DNA from: Absidia repens
Taxonomy: Eukaryota > Mucoromycota > Mucoromycetes > Mucorales > Cunninghamellaceae
Assembly: GCA_002105175.1 (NCBI GenBank)
Contig: MCGE01000008.1
Coordinates: 1,116,001-1,180,000 of the forward strand
Direction of reading: 5' to 3'
DNA length: 64,000 bases
The notes beneath the pieces were generated by a model. It did not search any database, was not told where the DNA came from, and saw only the letters and a program-made list of their open reading frames with translations. Below are positions 11,510 through 22,850 of the stretch, piece after piece. Each line of letters opens with the position of its first letter. The stretch's first letter is position 1. A program made the translations under genes and the position numbers.

Positions 11510-13141
11510 ATGGTCAAGGTACCGAACTTCAAGTCAACTGGATATGTTTGGTTTGACCTGAAGACATCACCAAGGGAGTTACGCCTGGATACTTTACGAT
11601 GTGGCCAAAGCTTCCGTTGGCAAACAGCTAAAGATCATTGGTAAATATAAAAAAAATTGTAGGGAATAAATATTTGACATTTCACTTACTTTGTCATGGT
11701 GCGTTGTTGTTGTTTTATTTCTAGGGCCTGTGTACTGAATGGTCAACTCTATGTACTCAAGGAGTCTCGTAAGTCAAATATATGCAATCGATGAACAACT
11801 GATCAACTGATCCATTTTTACTTTATTAGCAAATAGTATCTTTTATGGTGTCCCTGAACTCGAATCAAAGGACAAGAAACTCGTACAGGAAATGGATCGA
11901 ACTTTACGGGATTATTTTCAACTGGATCTTCTGTCGCTCGAAAAAGCATATGCAAGATGGTGTGGGTTGGATCCAAATTTCAAAACCAAGGCTGTTCACT
12001 TTCAAGGCATTCGAATGCTACGACAAGATCCTTGGGAAAACCTTGTATGCTTTATATGCTCCAGCAACAACAACATCACTCGAATCACCCAAATGGTAAA
12101 AATATATGAATTAGACGAACGATGATGATGATGATGTTATTTGACTTGATATGGCTATTTGTTCTACTTTCTAATCAATTGCTTACCTTATCTTCTTTAT
12201 AACTTCTTTAGGTGCACAAACTTTGTATTCACTTTGGATTGAAAATAGCTACCTTGGATGATACAGATTACTACAGCTTCCCAAGTCTGGCGTCATTGGC
12301 AAAAGATGGAACAGAAAGCAAGTTACGACAGTTAGGATTTGGTTATCGGGCGAAATATATTGCGCAAACAGCACAAAAAATCAAAAAAGAACATCCTGAT
12401 GAACAAGAAGTCTGGCTGCATAGTCTACGAGATCTCCCTTATGAAGAAACAAAACAAACTTTGATTACTTTGCCGGGTGTAGGTAATATATTTATCGTTT
12501 ATTCTACTTCATCAATTTCGCATATCCTTTTACTCACAGTGAATACCTCGTTTTTTTTTTCTTTCTTTTCCTAATGTATCAATATTAGGTCCTAAAGTAG
12601 CTGATTGTATTGTATGCATTTATTAAACAAAACACGTGATGGAATGATGAAAATGATGATATGATATACTGAAGAATTTTTTTTTTTTTTCATTCTTTGA
12701 TTTAGTGTCTCATGTCTATGGATCATGCGGAGGCTATACCAGTGGATACTCATGTGTGGCAAATTGCTTCAAGAGACTATGGCTTTGGCAAGAAACAAAA
12801 CAAGACACTTACCACAATTCTATATAACCAAATCGGTGATCATTTCCGTACACTGTTTGGTGAACATAGTGGTTGGGCTCATTCTGTAAGTGAATAAAAA
12901 AAAAAGAGAAAAGAAAAATAATAATAATAAACTCAGCAGTGATCCTCTGTTTGGATAAAGTGATCCTAACTATTTTCGTTCTTGCTTTTCTTTTTTATGA
13001 TAACGATAGGTATTATTCTCGGCCGAATTGAAAAGCTTTGAACACCGACTTTTACAAGAAGATGAAAGTGTTAAAAGTGGTTTTAATAGTAGTAGTAGTA
13101 ATAGTAGTAGTAGTATTAGGAAAAAACAGCGAATAAAATGA
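11510..13141 (+). CDS. OGG1: 8-oxoguanine DNA glycosylase/AP lyase
   Basis: Seven exons (11510-11640, 11725-11768, 11830-12095, 12212-12482, 12589-12611, 12706-12885, 13010-13141) encode 348 aa, near human OGG1-1a (345 aa). The protein removes 8-oxoguanine opposite C and nicks the abasic site in base excision repair. Visible family blocks are LRLDTLRCGQSFRW at the N-terminus, the ICSSNNNI loop, the helix-hairpin-helix LPGVGPKVADC with catalytic Lys240, and IPVDTHVW with Asp259. The Lys-Asp spacing of 19 equals human K249-D268. The 23-nt fifth exon carries most of the hairpin after the Gly, including the lysine, so skipping it would destroy activity. The C-terminus ends in a low-complexity Ser/Asn tract (AGT/AAT repeats) followed by a basic RKKQRIK tail, a plausible nuclear signal. 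Confidence 0.96.
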
Positions 13142-13647
13142 TCTATTTATTACATGATATGTGAGTATGTGCCTCAGTGTGGGTACATCGTCGTGCAACG
13201 CTCTATTTTTTTGATTTGGTTTGGGGATTTGGTTTTTATTGGTGACACGGAATGAAAAAAATACAGTTGGTAAATTTCCTGTTTTAGTTTTTTCAAGTGA
13301 ATGCAGACCACGCACGTCTGTCAAGGTGACCGTTCATTATATTTTATTGGTTGGGATTGTGATTGGTTAAAAGACCGAAAGAAAGAATTTTATTCGATTC
13401 AGAAAAAAAAAAAAGGGGAATTGGGTGGGAAAAGTGATGATTTCATGATTTGGTACATGTACCGAGTGAAGGGGAAAAATATAAAGAAACAGAAAAGTGA
13501 TTATAAAGAGTAACAAGTATGATAGAATTAGGAAGAGAGGCAATAAAGTAATGAATATTAGTAAGGTATAGGTGTGTAAGGTGTATTTTGGGGTGATGAT
13601 GTATGCTAATGCTTGTTTGTTTGTACAATTAAAGTGATCGTTCAAGA

Positions 13648-13998
13648 TTAATGTTTGTTGGATAGTTTGCTGGCATAACGTTTCAATCTTGATTTCACTG
13701 TTACAAAAACAATGAAAGATCGGGTCAGTTTCTTTGTTACTATTTTTATTCTTCATCGGTTTAACTTACTTTTGCTGTTTGATTCAGAAACAGGGCTTAG
13801 TGGTATTTTAGTGGACGAGTTGGCCAAATAGTGAACTTGGGGTGGATCAGAAGCAAAAGAGACATTACGATTATGAGAGCAGCGAGTTTTCTTGACTGCA
13901 ACAGTAGGACAATCGATAGGTGGTGAGTTACATGATAATGATGGTTGTTCTTGACAATACCATGAATTCAAAGTAGGTAAATTATCGTATATGGACAT
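13648..13998 (-). CDS. Small unknown protein with RVxF-like motif
   Basis: Two exons, 13998-13770 and 13697-13648, join in frame (GTAAGT donor, AACAG acceptor) to give 92 aa. I do not recognise the family. It is Ser/Pro-rich with a central RNVSF followed by ASDPPQVHYL, then IPLSPVSES, and ends in a basic tail (MKSRLKRYASKLSNKH). RNVSF fits the [RK]-x-[VI]-x-[FW] docking pattern for protein phosphatase 1, but the pattern is short and common. A longer in-frame ATG upstream (to about 14334) would add a Lys/Phe homopolymer stretch translated from A/T runs, so I chose the ATG at 13998. It diverges from the septin gene, with 547 bp between start codons. It may be a real conserved small protein or a chance ORF; the clean intron favours the former. 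Confidence 0.5.
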
Positions 13999-14545
13999 TA
14001 TGATTAGATTCGGTAGAAGTAAAAGGGTAAAGATTATAGAAATGAAAAATGAGAAAAAGAAGAAACCTGGAAATTTGATGGATGGAGTATTTATTTGTTT
14101 GATCCAGGTTTTATTTATATGATGGCGGCGATTAAACTGATTAGGTGAAATGTTGAAGTGGAAAAAGTCCACGATACATTTTCGCCAAGATAATTTTCTC
14201 CAGATCACGCTGATCATTTTTTTTTTTTTTTTTTTTTGGCTCGGTGACCTCGGTCTCGGTATATTTTCATCATTCTTGATCACCTCATCTTTTTTAATGT
14301 ACTGTATAATGTACATGGCAGATCGTTTAAACACCTCGATAAGGTTGTGACGGTATGTATTGAAATAACCAACATAAAAAGAAAATGCGGAGTATTAATT
14401 TGATCGGCAATTCAATTTCTCCTATACTTTGAGTTGCTTTTTCTCCTTTTTTGCTGTGTTCCTTTCTTTTGTCTTTCTTTCACTTTTTTTCAATTTCCTT
14501 TTATTCTTCCTCTTCTTTGATACGCATCATCTACTTTATACTACT

Positions 14546-16510
14546 ATGACTGGTAAGAATAACAAATATGTTGCATAAATAATCATCTGTTGTTTTTTTT
14601 ATTAACCTTCCCTCATTCTTTTACAGATCAAATCAATGGCGCGTCATCTGGAGTAAGCTCCCAATAATATTTACTGACAACATCTTTAAACACCCTTAGC
14701 TGACCACACTGCTATATTTTTTTTTATTTATTTATATTATTATTTAGATTACGGTTGTACGAAAAAAGCTCTTAGGTTATGTTGGCTTTGCTAATCTTCC
14801 TAACCAGGTACATCGCAAATCAGTCAAGAAAGGTTTCGAATTCACTGCCATGGTTGTTGGTAAGTAAGGATTAAATAAGTACTCTGGGCTAAAGCAGGGG
14901 GTCAAAGAAGATACACGGAAAAAAGGAGACATCGTATATACATATATATATATATATATATTATCGAGTGTGTATGTACGGTGGTTAGGATAAGGAGACT
15001 ATTTACCTGGAAAAAAAGGGACTCGCTTGCTCACACACTCACTCAAACTTCTTACTAACCGCATTTGTTGGATTTTTTTCTTTTCACTCTTTAGGCGAAT
15101 CTGGCTTGGGAAAATCAACCCTTGTAAATACCCTCTTCAACACCCAATTGTATCCTCCCAAAGAAAATGTGGAATTGACGCATGAAACTCCTCAAACCGT
15201 GGAAGTGAAGTCCATTACCTCCGACATTGAAGAAAATGGTGTAAAGCTTCGTTTGACGGTGGTAGACACTCCTGGCTTTGGCGATTTTGTTAACAATGAA
15301 GAAAGGTTAGAAGAAAAATTAATCTCAATTTGCCTTAGATATGTAGATGCTGATTAACATTTTTATCTTTCTCTTTGTATTTAGCTGGAAACCTATTCTT
15401 GATAGTATCGAATCTCGTTGTGATGCTTATTTGGAACAAGAAAATCGTGTCAATCGTCGCAAATTGGTTGATAATCGTATTCACGCCTGTCTTTACTTTA
15501 TTAGTCCCACTGGTCATGCGTGAGTTTTCGATAAAAAAAGCGAACATCTTTCTCATCATGTTCCCTATCATAAGAGTTCTCATTATTTATTTATTCTTCA
15601 ATAGATTGAAACCACTGGACATTGAATTTATGCGTCGATTGCATACCCGTGTCAATCTTATTCCTGTCATTGCCAAAGCAGACACCTTGACTGAAGAAGA
15701 AGTGGCCGCATTTAAGGAGCGTATTTTGGCTGACATCAATTACCATAACATCCAGATCTACCAAGCACCTGCGTATGAATATGACGATGAAGAAACGATT
15801 GCCGAAAACCGTGAAATTATGTCTAAGATTCCATTCGCTGTTGTTGGCTCTGACAAAGAATTTGAAGTAGAAGGCCGTCGTGTTCGTGGTCGTAGCTATC
15901 CATGGGGTGTCATCGAAGTCGATAATGAAGAACATTGTGATTTTGTGAAACTTCGTCAAATGTTAATCCGGTAAGTCATAAAAAAAAAGAAGGAACATTT
16001 TACATCGATCGGCTGTCTTACTTTATATGTTCATTTTAATTTTTCTTTTAGCACTCATATGGAAGAACTCAAGGAATATACTAACGACGTCCTATATGAA
16101 AACTACCGTACTGAAAAATTGGCTGCTATGGGTATACAACAGGATCCTACCGTATTCAAGGAAGTCAACCCTATTCAAAAGATGGAAGAAGAACGTACCG
16201 CGCATGAACAAAAATTGGGCAAGATGGAGGCTGAAATGAAGGCTGTCTTCCAAGCCAAGGTCCAGGAAAAGGAAACCAAGCTCAAACAATCTGAAGAAGA
16301 GGTAGTGACAATATATGCATTAAAAAAAATCAGCAGGATAATTAACCACTTTTTTTCTTCTTTTTGTAGCTGTATGCCCGACACAAGGAAATGAAGGAAG
16401 CTCTTGATAAACAACGCATGGACTTGGAAGAAAAGAAACGCCGAATGGAATCTGGACGACCAATGACACCTGAAAAAACCAAGAAGAAAGGATTCTCATT
16501 CAACAAGTAG
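14546..16510 (+). CDS. Septin, Cdc3/AspB group
   Basis: Eight exons give 415 aa: 14546-14552, 14627-14652, 14748-14859, 15095-15305, 15385-15519, 15605-15970, 16052-16301 and 16370-16510. The first coding exon is only 7 nt (ATG ACT G). The N-terminal polybasic region ([19 protein letters not shown]) binds phosphoinositides in the family. The GTPase shows G1 GESGLGKST (49-57), G3 DTPGFG (106-111) and G4 AKAD (187-190), then the septin-unique element ([18 protein letters not shown]). A C-terminal coiled coil runs from about 310 to 400, and the protein ends in a basic [11 protein letters not shown]. It closely resembles AspB/Cdc3 of filamentous fungi, which form filaments and rings at septa, branch points and tips. 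Splicing of the 7-nt exon is inferred from frame. Confidence 0.95.
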
Positions 16511-19500
16511 TTTAGTTTAGTTGCAAATAGTTTATTTTTATATGATTAGACTTTAATTCTCCTTTTCCTCCTTTTTTTTTTATCTTTCCCATATCTATTC
16601 CATTTTGATTTTTTCCCTCTAGTTATAAGTAGTCTTAATTTTTGAAATCCATACCATTTTTTTTTATCCCTTTCCTACCCCTCACATTTTAGTATCTCTC
16701 CTTATTGATGTTATATCAAACAAATATACTCTCTACATGCTGTCTTTTTTTATATGTTTAGTCATACAATAAAGCACACATATACTCTCTATTATGCCAG
16801 TATTTATTTTTATTTTTTGTTTGTTGTTTGCGGCAAGATTATGGTGTACGTTCAGCAAGAAGATCAAAAAAAAAAAAAAAAAAGGAATCTTATGGAAAAT
16901 GCACAGGAGAGGCGGGAGGGGTTACTTTACAATGAAACTATTAACCCGTAATATGGCAGTAAAGGTGAAAGGAACAAAGTTAGGGGTTGTTACTGTTGCT
17001 GTTTTTACATATATATGAGACTTTGGCATTAAAACTGGTCGGTTTTGGTAAAGGTGGAAGAGTTGCAACATCAAGTTGTTTACCACATTAGAAAAATGTT
17101 GCGCAGGAAAACCAATTGCCTTCCAATGGGCTCAAATCGTCATACTTTTATGCACTCATCGCTCTTATTTTTTTTTTATGCATCCTTCACTATCTTTTTA
17201 CTTTTTTATGCGCCCACCAAGTTTATTTTTCAAAACCATTATTTATCGACTGCTTGTTAAAGCCCGGTGTACATATATCAAACGAGAGCGATGGGCACGA
17301 CGATGGGTCGAAGTCAATTCATACCTAACCCTTTCCCTTTTGCACACATTTGCTCTTTTTTTAATACACGCACAACCACTGTAGAATATGGGTATACCTC
17401 ATTCGACAAGACAAACTAGACATAAGAGAAATTATGTAGAAGTAAAAAGACAAGACATATTTTATTCAGATGTAGATATATGCTAAGGCAACTAAACTAA
17501 ACTTGTAGCCTAATGATAGTGGCATCGCCCTATCTAAAAATGAAGCGTTTGTGGTATACGTGGGTGAGTGTGGAGTTTGTGGGCGTGGGGATATCTTTTT
17601 GTAGAATAAACATAACGTCAGATAAGCTATTCCACGGTGAGTGACAAACTATTCTACTTTGAGAGGTTAATTAAAACTAGGTCAAGTTGCTCCAACTTGT
17701 CTTCAAAGCAGCCAAGAAAAGAGAGTAATCATGCTTCCAATATTGGAAGATGTCGATTAATTTCACGAAAAGATAATGACTATGTTGATGTTTTTGTATG
17801 GTGTTGATTGTTGTAAAAAAATAATAACAATAAAAAAAAATAGAGGAGGTTCCTTTTTATATATTTCCCCAAAAATAATAAATCGCAAACAAAATGCTCC
17901 TGGCCAAAAACTACATTCCAAATCCCGACCACGTGAATATTTATTATATTTTTTCGGTCTCGCCCTTTTCTTTTTCTCTTTTACTTCCACAATTATGGTC
18001 TCTATGGGATTACGACGGACTTAGATTAGTGTCAGAGCTAGCTTAGAAGCGTTTGCCGCTTAGGGATTATAAGATGCATGGGGAAACCCTTTTATTTTGG
18101 ATATAGGATTTGGAACCACCTTTAGTGGGCTTTTTAGAGTCCTAATTAACATAGTTTATTGTTAGTATGTCGCTAGTTCGTGTCTACATCTGAATAAAAT
18201 GTATCTCTTTTTATGTCCTTCAATGAACTATACCCCATTAGTTTTTCTCATGTCGTGTCGTGCACAATGTATCTTCCTTTTTTTACTACCATCAATCCCG
18301 TTTGTTTAATGTTGACCGTTGTTGCCTTTCAATAACAAAAACCCTTTACTCTTTCTCATATCCTGTACTGTATATTGGCTCCCTTTTTAAAATAGTCCCT
18401 TTAGATTAGTGTTGACCATTCTCCGAATCACACATTAATCTCCTTCATGTTTCCTCTAATAGATCCTTCCACTAAATCCCTTGTTACAATGAACCCCTTC
18501 CCCTCGTCTTTCGTTTCAGTATTTATCAATATGCTTTAATAAAATATGTTCTTATAATTACTATACTTTGACCTATCGTATAAACAATGTCGAGAGTGCA
18601 ACTGTTTTATGAACGTATTACTAAACACCTGCTCTTTAATTGCCCCACTATGTATGGCTACTTTATCCGCTGGCCCCTTTGAGACCCAGGAATTCGCCGG
18701 GAGCGTTAAATCACTTGTTATTAAAGATGACCATATTTATGCTCTACCAATCATATAAATTAACGTAGGTCATGCTGTGCGTAGTCACCAGTATAGATAA
18801 GTTTACCCTATTTGCTATTACCTATGATTCTATGCCCCATCCCCTCGACGCCTAGTGACTGGCTGACCGTTGTAGGTCACTTAATATGAAATATGAAACG
18901 TGGTCTTACTGCGATTCTATCATTCATACTATCCAACCAAAACCTTGCCGCCCAGCATGACCTCTGCTAGACTGGACATATAGTATATATCCAGGTTGTT
19001 CTTTTTATTTATTTACTTATAATTGTATATACGTTATAAAAAATAAATGAGACCCAAACTGAAGTCTGTTTATCCTCAAGGTCCCGTTCAGTAAGGTTCA
19101 AAATGGTGAGTAAGGCCATCAAATTTCATCAAAAATCACACTTCAACAACCTCCTCCCCTGACATCCTTTTTTTTTTTTTTTTTGGAAGTATAAGAATGG
19201 TTTGAATTTGAATATAAAAAATTGAAACAATCAGGGGCTTGCTTTATGTTCTTATTGATCTGCACCATAAAGAGTAAAATTGTTCACTGCTCGAAACAAT
19301 AGCAAATGCAAATCGATTTATATCATGAGCTGATCCCCCTTCATACATTTGACCTGATATCTCCAGTATGATACCTTCCTCGTATGCTGAAGACACACTT
19401 GAAACGCATTGAAGACATATAAGAGATAAATTGCATGGTAATAAAATTTTTATTGTAAAGAATTATGATATATACATGAGTAACAACAACAAAAATAAAT

Positions 19501-19552
19501 AAAAAAAACCAACTATCTAAGAATGCCCAATCTAGTACTAGTTATCCTACTT
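16511..19552. other. Gene-free interval with repeat copy B
   Basis: This lies between the septin 3' end and the convergent CDK11 gene. Apparent short frames are in AT-rich or A/T-homopolymer DNA with no protein-like composition. The main content is the dispersed repeat at about 17430-18890. The stretch 16511-17430 holds the septin 3' flank (AATAAA at about 16769) and unremarkable sequence. The stretch 18890-19552 is unremarkable apart from a T18 run near 19170. No RNA gene was recognised. Confidence 0.6.
17430..18890 (+). repeat. Dispersed non-coding repeat, copy B
   Basis: This is the longest and most complete copy. The left end (about 17440-17535) contains ATTTTATTCAGATGTAGATATATGC, which is the inverse of the internal module TCTACATCTGAATAAAATG at 18185-18205, so an inverted repeat of about 80-100 bp brackets the 5' half. 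Next come GAATAAACATAACGT (17606), GACAAACTATTCTAC (17643), TTTTGTATGGTGTTGATTG (17792), the CCCGACCACGTGAATATTTAT core (17923-17943), and the conserved block 18021-18210 with GGGATTATAAGATGCATGGGG. CCCTTGTTACAATGAACC (18478) and a tail with GACTGGCTGACCGTTG (about 18857) close the copy. It is non-coding. Ends are approximate. Confidence 0.75.
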
Positions 19553-21503
19553 TTATCCAAGCTTCAATCTAAAGCCACCTTTGTCCGGGACTTGACCAGC
19601 AAAAAGAGTTCCCTCCATTCCGGCACCTTGTTCATCACCTTCACCAGCATGTGCCACTTGAGGAGCCGAAGGACTATAAGTTCGTTTTCTATGGTAAAAG
19701 AGGCATACAAACAAAATATGGAGGGATTATCAGTATTAGAAAAAAGAAAAAAAGAAAAAAAAGGTCATTCTCTCAATTTTTTCCACTTACTTTTCACCAG
19801 AACCTTTCGATGGCCATGATGGGAATAATGCAGGATCTTTTGGAAGCGGACTTTCGCTATCAAAATAATAATATGAGATGAATTAAGCGCAAAAAGTTAG
19901 AAAATCATGCACACGCCTCTTTTTCTTTTCTTTATTTACCTAAAGTATGGATGTTTCAATGCTTGTTCGGCCGTGATTCTTTGTTCCGGATCGTAGCATA
20001 AAAGCTTCATCATCAAATCCATCCCTGCTTCAGTCAAGTAAGGAAATCGTGATCGGATGGTGGTGTATCTAAATAAAATTTGGGCAATATGCCGATATAT
20101 CGATGATCAATCCACTAACCCCCCCCCTCTTCACCCACTCATATCCTCGATCCTGATTTCTTACGGTTGATCCACAAAGGCAATATTGTTCGCATGAGGT
20201 AAATCTTTGAAACCAGGCCATCTTTTTTCATCGGGCATGCCTAGCAATTTAAATATCTATGACAGCATTTAACGCCAGTCAGTTTTCGCTGATACCATTC
20301 CTTCCATTTTGTCTTTTACCTTGTCTACTTGGTCAATTTCGCTCCGCCCTGCTACCAGAGGTTCATTGTTGGACATTTCCGCAAAGATACACCCAATCGA
20401 CCACATATCAATAGCTGTCGTATATTCCTTGCTTCCTAGTAGTAATTCAGGTGCTCTAACAAAAAAAAAAGGCGATTTAGATAAATATATATGACATAAT
20501 ATCACATTTGAAAATAAATTACATTACCTATACCAAAGCGTCACCACCAATTGCGTCATATCACCCATAGGACTTCCATAAATCCTCGCTAGACCAAAAT
20601 CAGCTACCTTGATTTCCCCTCGATTGTTCAATAATAGATTACTTGTTTTTAAATCACGGTGGATAATCCAGTTGTCATGCATCAATGCCACGGCTGAGAG
20701 TAATTGAATCATCAATGTTTTGACTTCAGATTGTAAAAAGGTGGTTTGCATATCCGTCATCAATGTTTTCAAGTCATGGTCTATAAAATCCATCACTATA
20801 AACACCCTATGAAGAAAAATCAGAATCAGTATCTTTTGGCATAATCCCCCTCTCCTTCCCCCTTCCTTCTATATGTGCATCCATTGAGAAGTTTTTTTTT
20901 TTTTGTTTTTTTTATATATTTTACTACTTACTGATCCAGCCGATTGCCCATCACTATTTCACGTACATTGACAATATTAGGGTGTTTCGCCAACATCAAT
21001 GTGTGGATTTCCCGTAAACTGGTGATAGGGAAGCCGTTTTTTTCCTTGTCCAATTTGAGCTTCTTGACCGCTACAATATCCCCAGTCGCCTTGTCACGCG
21101 CTCGGAACACAATACCATACGATCCTTCTTCAATGTGATTTAGTCGTTCATATACATCCACTGACCGGCAGGATTGAAGTAGCACTGTAGTCGAATCTAA
21201 AGATGAGGAGGGTGATGGTGGGATGAGTTTTCGCACTGGTGTAGATGGTCGGCTCGTGACTGGCGAGGATGTGAGAGATGGAGGTATTGCTGACGCTGCA
21301 GTATGCGGCCGTTGTGGGGTTGCTGTTGGCAAAGTCGATGTTAATGGTGGTGCTGTCGTAGTCGTTCTGCTAGTTGTCGAAGCCTTCGCGGGTACTTTAG
21401 GTTTTGCTGAGGTTGTAGTTCGTTTGATTTTGATGGGTCGTTGACTAGATTCATCGCTGCTATCATCTGATTCCCATTTCGACTTTTTCATGTTGGCTGA
21501 CAT
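19553..21503 (-). CDS. Cyclin-dependent kinase 11 (PITSLRE kinase)
   Basis: Seven exons (21503-20932, 20806-20528, 20455-20320, 20256-20165, 20068-19940, 19856-19791, 19688-19553) give 469 aa. Residues 1-115 are Ser/Thr/Pro-rich and basic. The kinase domain has EEGSYG, Lys147, the diagnostic PITSLRE helix at 159-165, HRDLKTSN (240-247), DFGLA (260-264), the T-loop VVTLWYRAPE (Thr280), and [16 protein letters not shown]. Past the domain it keeps the CDK11 tail: [16 protein letters not shown], then a terminal GFRLKLG like the GF-LKF end of animal CDK11. CDK11 pairs with L-type cyclins and acts in transcription and splicing. The glycine loop has Glu where Gly is usual, as in other CDK11 proteins. 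It shares the strand with the phosphatase upstream, 171 bp away. Confidence 0.95.
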
Positions 21504-21674
21504 GAGTTGCAATATTGTTGTGCACAAAGCGGGGCGAGATAGACAGGGAACAAAAGAAAAAACAACAACAGAAAAAAACAAAAATTCGTAAAATCTTTAT
21601 TAGAGAGTTCTAAAGTCCGCCCAGTACATAAACAATACATGCAAAAATAAAATAATACTAATAATAAAATAATA

Positions 21675-22469
21675 CTATACTACACTATCCGGCATTTCAT
21701 TTTTCACCCCATTGCTACCACTATTACCGTATTCACTATGACCTTGATGGGCAGCGTCCCGTGGATGATGTTTGATATAATCGCGATAGGCTGGATGATG
21801 TGCATCAAAAACATAGCCCATATCTTGAAAGAGTTGCAGCTGCGACTTGAATCCAGCATTGGGGTCCACAAACGGTCGATTTTGCTTGATTTTTGATAAT
21901 GCCACCTTCCAACGCATATGGTCCTTGCCCATTATATATCCTGCTACCACCGTCGGACTTCGGGACACCCCAGCAAGACAATGCACCAATATACGTTCAT
22001 CCTTTTCTATGGCTTCGGTAATAAATGCTGACGATTCGGGGAACCATCGTATTATATTGGTTTCAGGATGGTCGGTGATAGGTATAATCTATGGTTGATA
22101 TCGTCGTATCACGTCAGTACAAAAAAAAAAAAAAAAAAAAAAAGTTAAGATAAAGAGTACTGTGGAAGATACCTGAAGAGTTTTTATTAATTTTTATCTT
22201 ACCTTGTGAGTGAATTCAGTTTCTGGGTATATATGATGGAAGTGGCCTAAAGACAGGATTCGTTGTATCTTGTTTTTTTTCAAAAAGGACCTTGTTTCCA
22301 AGGCAGCAAAACCGCCGATCCAAATATTAGGCAACACTTCTTGTGCAAGACTGGTCATCAATATACCGCCTGGCTTACCATCACAATCGCTAAGTTTTTC
22401 AAACAAGTGAGGGTGGTCATCTATTGAGGTTTTGGTTGTGTGTTCTTCATGATCAATTTCGGAATCCAT
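21675..22469 (-). CDS. Dual-specificity protein phosphatase
   Basis: Two exons (22469-22203, 22088-21675) encode 226 aa. A single DSP catalytic domain spans about residues 38-180: VLPNIWIGG at the start, the general acid Asp95 in the ITDHPET loop, and the signature HCLAGVSRS with Cys126 and Arg132. These residues are intact, so an active cysteine phosphatase is expected. The C-terminal 45 residues are His/Gly/Ser-rich. There is no zinc-binding tail, which argues against Yvh1, and no rhodanese-like domain, which argues against a classical MAP-kinase phosphatase. Substrate is unknown. An in-frame upstream Met (22568) would add a basic tail; I prefer the ATG at 22469, which opens an acidic segment typical of a true start. 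The intron contains an A22 tract. Confidence 0.9.
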
Positions 22470-22850
22470 TGTTCCCGTTGTGTTGGTGAGATGAATAAAG
22501 AAAGAGGGAGACGAGTGGGGAATTTTATGGGCGCATTTTCCTTTTGTTTTTTTAAATGCCGCAGGCAAGGCTTAAAAAATATAGCCCACCAAAAAAAAAA
22601 TTGGGTGAGGGTGAATATAAACAACCTGACAAAATAAGCCAAGCCAACATCATTTTGCAGATGACAATAAATATATATAAAGTTCAAATATGATGATTGT
22701 ATGTATTTTATTGAATAGAGTTTATAAAAAAAAAGGTAACATCTAATAAATATATGTGGGTTTGTATAGGGGGGATGATAGGGTGTGTAAAAATAAAACA
22801 AAGGATGATGATGATAATGATTGACTACTAGATAACAGAGGGACTAATGT

